From positions 1 to 13,832 of the forward strand of contig CALFBL010000372.1 of NCBI GenBank assembly GCA_937951695.1: DNA of 13,832 nt, read 5' to 3'. The position numbers were made by a program, and so were the translations under genes. The notes under the pieces were generated by a model, which worked only from the letters and a program-made list of their open reading frames with translations, was not told the DNA's origin and did no database searches. Origin of the DNA: an uncultured Granulosicoccaceae bacterium (GTDB taxonomy: Bacteria; Pseudomonadota; Gammaproteobacteria; Granulosicoccales; Granulosicoccaceae). Shown here piece by piece: positions 1 through 6,851 of the stretch. Numbering within the stretch: the first letter of the stretch is position 1; every line of letters begins with the position of its first letter.

Positions 1-1854
1 GTCTTTGGTCGGCATGGGTGAAAATACACCCGGCAGAGAGACAGTCGTGCGAATTGCCTGCCACAGCGTGCCTTGTTCGTGTATCACCTCTTGCCCGTCT
101 GAAAGGTTCGAAGAAACACAAAAAAACGGTATCCACAAATCCTCTATGCGACGATCTTCAAAAACCGTTTTGCAAAAGTTTGTCAGTTTCTTCGATTTCA
201 GCAAGGAAGACAAAGGCAGGGTGTAGTCATAGAGCGCTTTTTTGTTGCCGAACTGTTTGGACAACTCGTACACCTCTTCTGCGGAGCTGCCCATTGCCAT
301 TGATGCACCCAACAGCGCGCCCATGCTGGAGCCACCGATATAATCGATCGGCATCTGTTTCTCTTCAATGTATTTGTGCACTCCCAAATGGACGTAGCCT
401 CGAGCACCGCCGCCGCTAAACACTATGCCTTGCGCACCGCCAATCATACGTCGGGACAGTCGCGCCAGATGCGCTCTGTCATCAAGACGAATGTGATGAA
501 ACGCGTCGATTTTGCGTGGCTCTAGCCATCGCAATGTGTTTGTCGGGTTCACGCTGTTGGCCGGGTGTAACAAAACCAGTTCGCGTTTTGGGCGTGTTTT
601 CGGGTTTAAAAACAGGGATTCAACTTCGCGTTCGATGCTGCGTAACGTGCCGGCACCGGAACCACCCAGACTCCCCGCGTGGCTTGCGTCTGCGACAAAT
701 ATCACCCGGTCGGCTCGGTGCAGACAGCGTCGTGTCCAGGGCGTCCAGCTGCAGTCAGCGATGTACACAACCGCATCGAAGTTGTTCTCTTTGTCCTCCA
801 GCCAGTTACTCATGCTGGAGTTAAATTTATCGCTCACTCGGGTTTGGGCGACGCCGGGTCGACCGTACATTTTGTCCAGTTGCGATGAATCAATAACTAG
901 CGAGGACGCGGCTGAACGCAGCTGACGCTTTAACTGTTGAGTGAACCGGCGCAAGGGCATACCTTCGTCGAGCGGCACGATGACAAAGGTGCGATCTTGT
1001 GTCCGGCGTCTGTTTACGGTCAATGCGGCATGGCGCTTGACCATGACTCGTGACAACGACATCAGACGATCGGCGTCCTTGGCGATAAGCCGTTGAAACG
1101 ATTCAGCGTTAAGAAACGCAACCGTGGATTCTCTGGACGCTGTCACCGTGGCCGAACGCAGGCCACCGGAAATCATCGCAAGTTCCCCCACCGGTTCCGG
1201 GGCAAAAATTTCACCGTTAAAAACAATACTGCCATCAGAGCGGCAGATGTTTACATGCAATCGTCCCGACACCACCACGTGCAATCCATCTGGATTGTCG
1301 CCTTGACGAAACAACACATCGCCATTTCGGTAGTGATGAATGCTGGTCTCGTCGAGCAGCTCATTCATCGCAGCGGTGGGCATGTTGCCGAACAGCGTCA
1401 GGTAGATGTGTGCCACCATCACCCGGTGCGATAAATCGGCGGCAGTGTCGTACATCGATTCAATTAACGTGGGGTGGATGTTGGTAAGAAGATCAAACGC
1501 TTCCCGCGGAAAAACCGCCACATGGGACGATTTTTTTGCAATCGCAGCCACCAGGTGCGCGCCTCCATTCAGGGCCGCGAAATCCCCAACGGTCTCACCC
1601 TTAAAGCGTGAATGCAAATAGAAAGATTCACCGCATTCGTGGGTTCTGTCCAAGTGCAACTCGACATCTCCGTCGATGACGAAAAACAATTCTGTTCCGG
1701 GGGAGCCTGCTTCAAACAGGATTTCGTCGGCAGCTAACTCTATGAAGGAGATGAACGGCTTCAGTTGATCCCAACGTTCGGATTCGATCGCACTTAGCGC
1801 CGGCATACGTTTCAAGGCGCGAAGCATCCGAGCTTCAGTGTAGCGACGAATCAT
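1..1854 (-). CDS. NTE-like patatin phospholipase with two cyclic-nucleotide-binding domains (3' end cut)
   Basis: An open frame of 618 codons runs from the ATG at 1854 to the left edge without a stop, so the C-terminus is missing. Two cNMP-binding-like beta domains come first (about residues 20-135 and 160-275), then a linker domain (about 288-465, resembling the region between the cNMP and patatin domains of neuropathy target esterase), then the patatin domain. The patatin part shows the oxyanion-loop motif GGGARG at 481-486 and the nucleophile elbow GSSMG at 508-512, giving Ser510 as catalytic serine. The catalytic Asp would lie beyond the edge. The family hydrolyses phospholipids or lysophospholipids, often at the membrane. 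The second cNMP domain keeps a near-consensus phosphate cassette (GELA at 223-226, Arg233-Ser-Ala); the first lacks the Arg. An in-frame TGA lies seven codons upstream of the chosen ATG and no other start intervenes. The Shine-Dalgarno is weak. It follows the DUF3047 gene by 69 bases on the same strand. Confidence 0.9.
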   Translation of the reverse strand, partial: MIRRYTEARMLRALKRMPALSAIESERWDQLKPFISFIELAADEILFEAGSPGTELFFVIDGDVELHLDRTHECGESFYLHSRFKGETVGDFAALNGGAHLVAAIAKKSSHVAVFPREAFDLLTNIHPTLIESMYDTAADLSHRVMVAHIYLTLFGNMPTAAMNELLDETSIHHYRNGDVLFRQGDNPDGLHVVVSGRLHVNICRSDGSIVFNGEIFAPEPVGELAMISGGLRSATVTASRESTVAFLNAESFQRLIAKDADRLMSLSRVMVKRHAALTVNRRRTQDRTFVIVPLDEGMPLRRFTQQLKRQLRSAASSLVIDSSQLDKMYGRPGVAQTRVSDKFNSSMSNWLEDKENNFDAVVYIADCSWTPWTRRCLHRADRVIFVADASHAGSLGGSGAGTLRSIEREVESLFLNPKTRPKRELVLLHPANSVNPTNTLRWLEPRKIDAFHHIRLDDRAHLARLSRRMIGGAQGIVFSGGGARGYVHLGVHKYIEEKQMPIDYIGGSSMGALLGASMAMGSSAEEVYELSKQFGNKKALYDYTLPLSSLLKSKKLTNFCKTVFEDRRIEDLWIPFFCVSSNLSDGQEVIHEQGTLWQAIRTTVSLPGVFSPMPTKD

Positions 1855-1923
1855 GGGACTTGCTTCATAGTGTCATGCGCTGGTACACGGACGCTGATTC
1901 CCGGCATTGTGCGCTCGATTAGG

Positions 1924-2640
1924 TCATTCTGCGTTAAAACTGATGTTGCCAAAATAAGCGGTGGCTGCTTTGTCCGAGTTGTCGGTATCGACCATCACAG
2001 CGTAGCCGTCGAGGCGTGTAATGTCCATATTGAAGAATTTTTTGAAGTCTTCGACCACGTTGCGACGCTCGGTTTTCCATTCGCCCAAATGCTCATCACC
2101 GGCTTCTACCGCCACCATGATCGACTGACCGGTAAAGGGGCTTTCCCAATGGCTGCCTTTTTCCGAAGTAGACGACCAGACGTAATTTACGGTTGTGCTA
2201 TCCCAAGGTAGAAAACCGGTCTGCACCACGACGTATATCCGACCGGGGAAATCGTCACCGGCTTTGACTTTTTCGTTGATTGGGCCGAGCGTGTTCTCCA
2301 CCCGCCAAGTCCATTCCATCCACGGGGTTTTGGTGATATCGATTTTTTCTTTTTTGTATAAAACCGAAGCAGTGTCGGCGGAGGATCCTCTGAGCACCTT
2401 TGCGCCATCCGCATCGACGATTTCGTACAGGGTTTCACCATTAAATGAGTGCACCAGCCAATTATCCAGGCCCGTGTCTGGAAAATCACCGGTACCCGGA
2501 TTAGTCAGTGAGGTTTCCAGCGGTGGGTCTGTCAGGGCTCCATTAGCCAACGCAGCAAATGTGCTCAGAAACAAGGCGGCACCCAAGCCAATCGGGAGCG
2601 CGGCGTTCCATGTGGCTGACATCCTCATGGTGGCATTCAT
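1924..2640 (-). CDS. DUF3047 family secreted protein
   Basis: Function unknown. The mature part matches what I recall of DUF3047: WMEWTWRVENTL, a GDDFPGRIYVVV stretch, NYVWSS, and near the end DTDNSDKAATAYFGNISF. A beta-rich, possibly carbohydrate- or lipid-binding fold is my inference only. An N-terminal signal peptide is visible: a short basic start, a hydrophobic core (AALPIGLGAALFLSTFAALA), and a likely cleavage after ALA, so the product should be periplasmic. Several in-frame ATGs exist (2706, 2694, 2640, 2628, 2622) and none has a good Shine-Dalgarno. I place the start at 2640 because the signal peptide then has a normal length; 2628 is equally possible, and 2706 would add a poor 22-residue lead. 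The patatin gene lies 69 bases downstream on the same strand, so co-transcription is plausible. The divergent neighbour is ctaA, with about 300 bases between the two proposed starts. That gap holds no gene I can support and no clear promoter pair. Confidence 0.8.
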   Translation of the reverse strand: MNATMRMSATWNAALPIGLGAALFLSTFAALANGALTDPPLETSLTNPGTGDFPDTGLDNWLVHSFNGETLYEIVDADGAKVLRGSSADTASVLYKKEKIDITKTPWMEWTWRVENTLGPINEKVKAGDDFPGRIYVVVQTGFLPWDSTTVNYVWSSTSEKGSHWESPFTGQSIMVAVEAGDEHLGEWKTERRNVVEDFKKFFNMDITRLDGYAVMVDTDNSDKAATAYFGNISFNAE

Positions 2641-2944
2641 CTTGGCAACAGCACAGTTTAGTGGCTGAGTCTTACAGGCGGTCGACTGGATCATAGAAGT
2701 GTGCATGAAGGTCTGAGGTCGATGATATTGTTATTGGTCGTCTGTTGCATAGCTTAGTTCAGCTGCTTGTGTCTCATCGTCATTTTTTCGAACCGTTCAG
2801 GTGGCCCGTTCGTATTCATGGCAGCGACTGTTCGCGGTACCATACGAGCCTATGTCTCAAATCTCACCAACAAGCTCAATTCGTGCCACAGGCCCGAGCT
2901 CTCATGTCGCTGCGGCCAAAGTGATGCGTGGGGCTGGCACGCCG

Positions 2945-3955
2945 ATGTCGGTACGGACACGGTTTTTGTGGATGGCCACAGCCACGGTAGTCACTATATA
3001 CGCCCTGATTCTGGTGGGCGGGATTGTCCGGGCCACCGGTTCGGGCATGGGCTGCCCCGATTGGCCAAAGTGCTTCGATCAGTGGGTACCGCCCACCAGC
3101 GAGGCTCAACTGCCGGCGAATTACCAGGACGTGTATGCCGATCGGGGTTATGCAGACACCACGTTCAACGTGCGAAAAACCTGGACTGAATACCTGAATC
3201 GCTTATTGGGTGTATTTACCGGTTTTACAATTCTTTTAACTCTGCTGTTCTCAATACCCTTTCGACGCACCGATCCCATGGTGTTTTGGCTATCTTTGGC
3301 TGGATTCATCCTGGTGGGAGTGCAGGGCTGGCTCGGCTCGCGGGTGGTGGCCAGTAATTTGAACCCCGGAATGATCACCCTCCATATGCTGCTCGCTCAG
3401 CTCATTGTTGGCCTATTGATCGGGTCGTTGCTCCGCGCCGCGGTCCAAGCCAAAGATCATCTGGACATACACGCATTACCCTCCTGGGTATTCCCCGTCC
3501 TGATTGCGGCCACGCTGGCCGGCTTGGCTCAGCTGGTTATAGGGACGCAAGTCAGGGAAGGCGTCGATATTATCGCCAAGCAAAGTAACCATGAAAATCG
3601 GCATCTATGGATCGACAATCTGCCCCTCGTGTTTTCGATCCATAAATGGCTCGCCTTGCCGCTGACCGTATTTAACGGCTGGCTCATTATTAATTTGCTC
3701 GGACGTACACAGAATGTGCTTGTCCGGCGCCTGGCGCTGGCTCTGGCGTTTCTAATCATCGCCACCATCGTGATGGGTCTGTCGATGGATCGTTTAAACC
3801 TGCCCGTCTTCGCCCAACCCCTCCACCTGTGGTTCGCCTCGCTGATATTTGGCGTCCAGTGGGCCATGCTGTTAGTGCTGTTTCAAGTACGAAAGGATTC
3901 TCAATCGTCGAGCCTGGGTACGCACGCCGGTAAGTCAATTCCGCGCTCAGCGTAG
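2945..3955 (+). CDS. ctaA: Heme A synthase, COX15/CtaA family
   Basis: Oxidises the C8 methyl of heme O to the formyl group of heme A, the cofactor of aa3-type cytochrome oxidase, in the inner membrane. Eight hydrophobic segments are visible. The first ends in the signature VRATGSGMGCPDWPKCF with its Cys pair, followed by EYLNRLLGVFTG, NLNPGMITLHM, VFSIHKWLAL and AQPLHLWFA. Counted from the ATG at 2945, conserved His occur at 147, 233 and 294, but the first expected His, three residues after Glu82, is Asn85. The frame is open back to an ATG at 2801, with further ATGs at 2852 and 2924. I choose 2945 because family members begin just before the first membrane segment and a GGGG stretch lies about 11 bases upstream; this choice is uncertain. 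No other cytochrome oxidase gene (ctaB, ctaC, ctaD, ctaG) is in the window, so the gene stands apart from a cox operon. Confidence 0.9.
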   Translation: MSVRTRFLWMATATVVTIYALILVGGIVRATGSGMGCPDWPKCFDQWVPPTSEAQLPANYQDVYADRGYADTTFNVRKTWTEYLNRLLGVFTGFTILLTLLFSIPFRRTDPMVFWLSLAGFILVGVQGWLGSRVVASNLNPGMITLHMLLAQLIVGLLIGSLLRAAVQAKDHLDIHALPSWVFPVLIAATLAGLAQLVIGTQVREGVDIIAKQSNHENRHLWIDNLPLVFSIHKWLALPLTVFNGWLIINLLGRTQNVLVRRLALALAFLIIATIVMGLSMDRLNLPVFAQPLHLWFASLIFGVQWAMLLVLFQVRKDSQSSSLGTHAGKSIPRSA

Positions 3956-4011
3956 GATTTTTCAGAGATATTTCTGCGTGCGCTTGTGTGGAGTTGGTGG
4001 AAGGTATGATT

Positions 4012-4028
4012 AGTTGCCCGTAGCAACT
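4012..4028. repeat. Perfect 6-bp inverted repeat with 5-base loop
   Basis: AGTTGC, five bases (CCGTA), then GCAACT lie in the 147-base gap between ctaA and the ComEA gene. No run of T follows, so it is not a canonical intrinsic terminator. It could be a weak terminator, an operator or chance. Confidence 0.3.
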
Positions 4029-4085
4029 TGCATTGCGGCGACGCTCGTAGCACACTAATCGATCACGCCCACGGATAGGGCACCA

Positions 4086-4101
4086 ACAACAAGGATGTTG
4101 T
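4086..4101 (+). promoter_or_regulatory. Hairpin with the Shine-Dalgarno in its tetraloop, before the ComEA-like gene
   Basis: ACAACA-AGGA-TGTTGT is a perfect 6-bp stem whose 4-base loop is the AGGA of the ribosome binding site. It ends one base before the ATG at 4103. The AAGGA to ATG spacing is 7 bases, which fixes the start. The inverted repeat is read directly; an RNA role is inference. Confidence 0.45.
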
Positions 4102-4102
4102 C

Positions 4103-4648
4103 ATGAAAACTCTCTCGCCTTTAAGCGCGCTTTTGCGCTCGTCGTCAAGGCTGTCTCTATCGAGCAGGCGCTTGCGCCCACCGATGCGGCTGTCTCTCTT
4201 GGTTTGGGTATTGCTTACGCCCATCGTGTTTATGCCAGCGAACAAAGTTGTTGCTGATGCCGCATTACAGAAACCGTTAACCGTCGCAACCTCAGGGGGC
4301 GCGTCTACCGATGGTTTGGGGCAGGGTGAGCAGCCAGTGAACATCAATTCCGCATCGCCCGCGTTACTCGCCAGTCGGCTGAAGGGTATCGGGCCTTCAA
4401 AAGCCGAAGCCATCGTTCAATACCGCGAGACAAATGGCGCTTTTGAAACTGTCGATGCGTTGATCAACGTCAAGGGTATTGGCCCAAAGACGCTTGAGAA
4501 ATTAAGAACCCAGATAGTGGCAGGCACTTTCGTACAGCCTGCAGAAGGTGAGAGTCTGGCGGAGAAAGAAGCAGCGGCTAGAGAAGCGGTCCAAGCCATC
4601 ATCCAACGCTCGAACACATTGGCCGAACAGGCGCCAGCTCGGCAATGA
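4103..4648 (+). CDS. ComEA-like helix-hairpin-helix DNA-binding protein
   Basis: 181 residues. A basic, Ser/Arg-rich N-terminus leads into a hydrophobic segment (about 29-46, LSLLVWVLLTPIVF), then a flexible stretch, then the ComEA-type double helix-hairpin-helix: VNINSASPALLA at about 79-90, RLKGIGPSKAEAIV at 92-105 and VKGIGPKTLEKL at 123-134. ComEA homologues bind double-stranded DNA non-specifically; in naturally transformable bacteria they act as the periplasmic DNA receptor. The hydrophobic segment fits a signal peptide or membrane anchor. A charged, Ala/Glu-rich tail of about 35 residues (148-181) follows the second hairpin and is longer than I expect for proteobacterial stand-alone ComEA. 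The start is supported by AAGGA seven bases upstream; an internal ATG at 4184 would leave a more normal signal peptide. No other competence gene is near, and involvement in transformation is unproven. It ends convergent to apt with a 129-base gap. Confidence 0.82.
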   Translation: MKTLSPLSALLRSSSRLSLSSRRLRPPMRLSLLVWVLLTPIVFMPANKVVADAALQKPLTVATSGGASTDGLGQGEQPVNINSASPALLASRLKGIGPSKAEAIVQYRETNGAFETVDALINVKGIGPKTLEKLRTQIVAGTFVQPAEGESLAEKEAAAREAVQAIIQRSNTLAEQAPARQ

Positions 4649-4777
4649 TTCGGCTCAGCCCCCGATTGTCACGCGGTGGGTATCGGCGTAGGTACGAACC
4701 CGCCCATTCGCATTAGTACGGGTATCAGTACCGCCGTGGAAATTGGCGTGGCTAGCGGGACGGATCGGTGGGTAATC

Positions 4778-5305
4778 TCAGTCACCCTGAAATTCGCACA
4801 AGGTATGGACATCAACGTCCAATGATTCGACCAATCTTCTACCACCCAAGCCCGGCAGATCGATGATAAAAGCGCAACCGACAATGTCTGCACCCACGCG
4901 TCGCAGCAATTTAATGCCGGCTTCGCAGGTACCTCCGGTGGCGATCAAATCATCCACGATCAATACGCGTTCTCCTTTGACAACGGCGATATCGTGCATT
5001 TCCATAGTCGCGTCGCCGTACTCCAGCGTGTAGCTCTCGGACAGGGTCTTCCCGGGTAGTTTGCCCGCCTTACGAATTGGCACGAATCCCACTGACAGCT
5101 GATGAGCCAGAGCACCACCAAGAATGAACCCACGCGCCTCAAGCGCCACGACTTTGTCGATCGGCTTGCCAGCGTAGGGGTGTAGCAGCAGATCGATCGC
5201 GATACGAAACGCTTGCGCGTCACTGAACAGGGTAGTGACGTCCCGAAACTGAATGCCAGGCTTAGGAAAGTCGGGAATGGTTCGAATGCTGTCTTTTATA
5301 TTCAT
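4778..5305 (-). CDS. apt: Adenine phosphoribosyltransferase
   Basis: Cytoplasmic purine salvage enzyme: adenine + PRPP gives AMP + pyrophosphate. Recognised from IRTIPDFPKPGIQFRDVT near the start, ALEARGFILGG, VPIRKAGKLPGKT, SYTLEYG, and the PRPP-binding motif VLIVDDLIATGGT, all highly conserved in Apt. The open frame reaches an ATG at 5332 (184 residues). I prefer the ATG at 5305 (175 residues) because family members commonly begin at the MNIKDSIRTIPDFPKPGI position. Neither start has a clear Shine-Dalgarno. No key residue is missing. It is divergent from the DUF2959 gene and convergent with the ComEA gene, so it is probably monocistronic. Confidence 0.96.
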   Translation of the reverse strand: MNIKDSIRTIPDFPKPGIQFRDVTTLFSDAQAFRIAIDLLLHPYAGKPIDKVVALEARGFILGGALAHQLSVGFVPIRKAGKLPGKTLSESYTLEYGDATMEMHDIAVVKGERVLIVDDLIATGGTCEAGIKLLRRVGADIVGCAFIIDLPGLGGRRLVESLDVDVHTLCEFQGD

Positions 5306-5354
5306 GGTGCGAAGGATAACGTTTTTCTGCATAAGTTCATGCGCTCGGGTTTTG

Positions 5355-5360
5355 TATAAT
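5355..5360 (+). promoter_or_regulatory. Sigma-70 -10 element (TATAAT) for the DUF2959 gene
   Basis: A perfect TATAAT lies between apt and the DUF2959 gene, 43 bases before the ATG at 5404. No good -35 is seen 16-18 bases upstream. Because transcription would begin near 5367, the in-frame ATG at 5359, which overlaps this box, cannot be the start codon if the box is real. Confidence 0.5.
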
Positions 5361-5403
5361 GGCTGAAATACCTTGTTCAGGCTCCTATCGGAAATTGTTA
5401 AAT

Positions 5404-6063
5404 ATGGCTAAACCTACTTCGCTAATGCGCTGGCTCGGCGTCTCGGTTCTGTCGCTGAGCTTGGCCTCGTGCAGCACAGTCAAGTACAACACGCTTGAAA
5501 AATTCGGTATCCATAAGCGCGATATTTTGGTGGGCAACGTTGAGGATGCGCGAGACGCACAGACAGAAGCGCAGGAGCAGTTTCAGGATGCTCTCGAACG
5601 ATTTGGCGCGGTGGTCGAAATCGAGAATACCGACCTGAAGGTCGCTTACGATCGCCTCAACGATGAGTACGAAGACAGCGTCGATGCAGCCGAGGACGTT
5701 ACCGATGAAATCGACGCCGTCGATAAGGTCGCCCAGGATTTGTTCGATGAATGGAGCGAAGAGATCGAACTCTACACCGATGATACATTGAAGCGCGATA
5801 GCGAATCTAAACTCAGGCAGACCGAACGTCGTTACGAGGCATTAGCCAACTCGATGCGCGCAGCTGAAGCGTCTATGGCCCCGGTGCTTGCCACCATGCA
5901 AAACAACGTACTGTATTTAAAGCACAATCTGAACGCTCAGGCCATTGGCTCTCTACAAAACACATACAGTAGCTTACAAACCGATGTGAACCGTTTGATC
6001 GAACAGATGAATCTATCGATTGAGCGATCAAACGCGTTTATTGCTGAGTTGGGCACCAGTTAA
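5404..6063 (+). CDS. DUF2959 family lipoprotein
   Basis: Function unknown. The sequence follows the DUF2959 pattern as I know it: EKFGIHKRDILVGNVEDARDAQ, EQFQDALERF, LFDEWSEEIELY, MAPVLATMQNNVLYLKHNLNAQAIGSL. Nearly the whole mature protein is helical and strongly acidic, with heptad-like stretches suggesting coiled coils. The N-terminus is a lipoprotein signal: basic start, hydrophobic core, then lipobox LASC with the acylated Cys at residue 23 from the chosen ATG. The next residue is Ser, which favours the outer membrane under the Lol sorting rule. The start at 5404 is chosen over 5359 because the upstream ATG overlaps a TATAAT box and would spoil the signal peptide; 5425 is also possible. 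The stop codon is followed at once by the TTG start of the DUF2288 gene. Confidence 0.88.
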   Translation: MAKPTSLMRWLGVSVLSLSLASCSTVKYNTLEKFGIHKRDILVGNVEDARDAQTEAQEQFQDALERFGAVVEIENTDLKVAYDRLNDEYEDSVDAAEDVTDEIDAVDKVAQDLFDEWSEEIELYTDDTLKRDSESKLRQTERRYEALANSMRAAEASMAPVLATMQNNVLYLKHNLNAQAIGSLQNTYSSLQTDVNRLIEQMNLSIERSNAFIAELGTS

Positions 6064-6414
6064 TTGTCAAAGCCTGATTTGAACGGCCACACTCCGCCTA
6101 AAAACGATTCGAACGGGGAAGTCGAGATATCGCTGCGTGATCGGCTGAATGCCGAGACCGGCACGCTTACGTGGGACGAGCTAGCCAAACATTTTGCGCG
6201 TGGAGTGGTGCTCCGGCTGTCCACTGAAGTGGATCTCATCACGGTGGCGGAAGCGATCATCAAGGATGACAAAGACCGTGTTGAGCGCTGGATGAATGCT
6301 GGAGATTTACGCCGCGCCAGCGATGATGACGCTCGCGATTGGGTCGCACGGTTGCCCACTTTCTGGAGCGTCGTCAGCGCACCTTGGGTGCTCGTGCAGG
6401 AAAAGCTGGATTGA
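6064..6414 (+). CDS. DUF2288 family protein
   Basis: 116 residues, function unknown. It matches the DUF2288 pattern: LRDRLNAETGTLTWDELAKHFARGVVLRL, then a DLITVAEAIIKDD segment, and the end WSVVSAPWVLVQEKLD. It is predicted to be cytoplasmic: no signal peptide or membrane segment. No ATG precedes the conserved region. The only start that keeps the domain whole is TTG at 6064, which follows the DUF2959 stop with zero bases between. Translation is therefore probably coupled, with a GAG-containing stretch in the end of the upstream gene as a possible binding site. The first 20 residues are hydrophilic and not conserved as far as I recall. Confidence 0.78.
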   Translation: MSKPDLNGHTPPKNDSNGEVEISLRDRLNAETGTLTWDELAKHFARGVVLRLSTEVDLITVAEAIIKDDKDRVERWMNAGDLRRASDDDARDWVARLPTFWSVVSAPWVLVQEKLD

Positions 6415-6851
6415 GTGTAGCGAATTTGTAGAGATCGGCTTCGATGAAATATTTGTGGCCATGGTTGCTGAGACAGCCGAAAGTGGTCGCGGGGCGGTCC
6501 ATCGGGGTTTGAACGGTAAGGCCGAGCTGTGCATCGATGCCTTCGGTTCCCGGTACCCGCCGTTTATTGATAAGAGCGCCCTGGCAGAAGAAACCCTTTG
6601 CGGTAGCAATAGACGCGCTCATCGACGAATTCGACGAATCCGAAGAAAACGAGGTGGAAATATCCGGCTTAGTGAGTGCGATGCGTGAATACCCTGACTT
6701 GAAGGAGCGATTTCGCAAGGCCGTAGTTTTGCCTTGTATGGATTTTATGGAAGGTCAGCTGGTCCAGATAATCAGACTTGAAAACCCCATTATTCCACGG
6801 CTCATCGAGATAGTGCCCGGCGTGTTGTATCGCTTAATTGTTTTCGGGTGA
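6415..6851 (+). pseudogene. Possible frame-broken coding remnant, no recognised family
   Basis: No intact gene fits here. Two plus-strand frames look coding in turn. The frame open through 6688 reads acidic, natural-looking protein from about 6420 to 6610 (GFDEIFVAMVAETAESG, AELCIDAFGSRYPPFIDKSA). The frame open from 6513 to the TGA at 6849-6851 takes over at about 6585 (AIDALIDEFDESEENEVEIS, SAMREYPDLKERFRKAVV). By hand count about 70 percent of codons start with a purine in each part, as in real genes. The switch must lie between 6513 and 6685. Possible starts for the first part are GTG at 6455 or ATG at 6461, neither with a Shine-Dalgarno. I do not recognise the product. It may be a decayed gene, a sequencing error or chance. 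Confidence 0.25.

Noticed and set aside
2767..3189. Plus-strand open frame of 140 codons overlapping the start of ctaA
   Set aside because: It lies in another frame over the conserved heme A synthase sequence, and its product is compositionally unnatural and matches nothing.
4700..4740. Possible bidirectional terminator between the ComEA gene and apt
   Set aside because: GGTA-TCAG-TACC gives only a 4-bp stem without flanking A/T runs.
6374..6718. Minus-strand frame of 114 codons starting with TTG
   Set aside because: It overlaps the end of the DUF2288 gene, its first third is low-complexity Ser, and purine-first codon bias is clearly weaker (about 56 percent) than in the plus-strand frames of the same bases.
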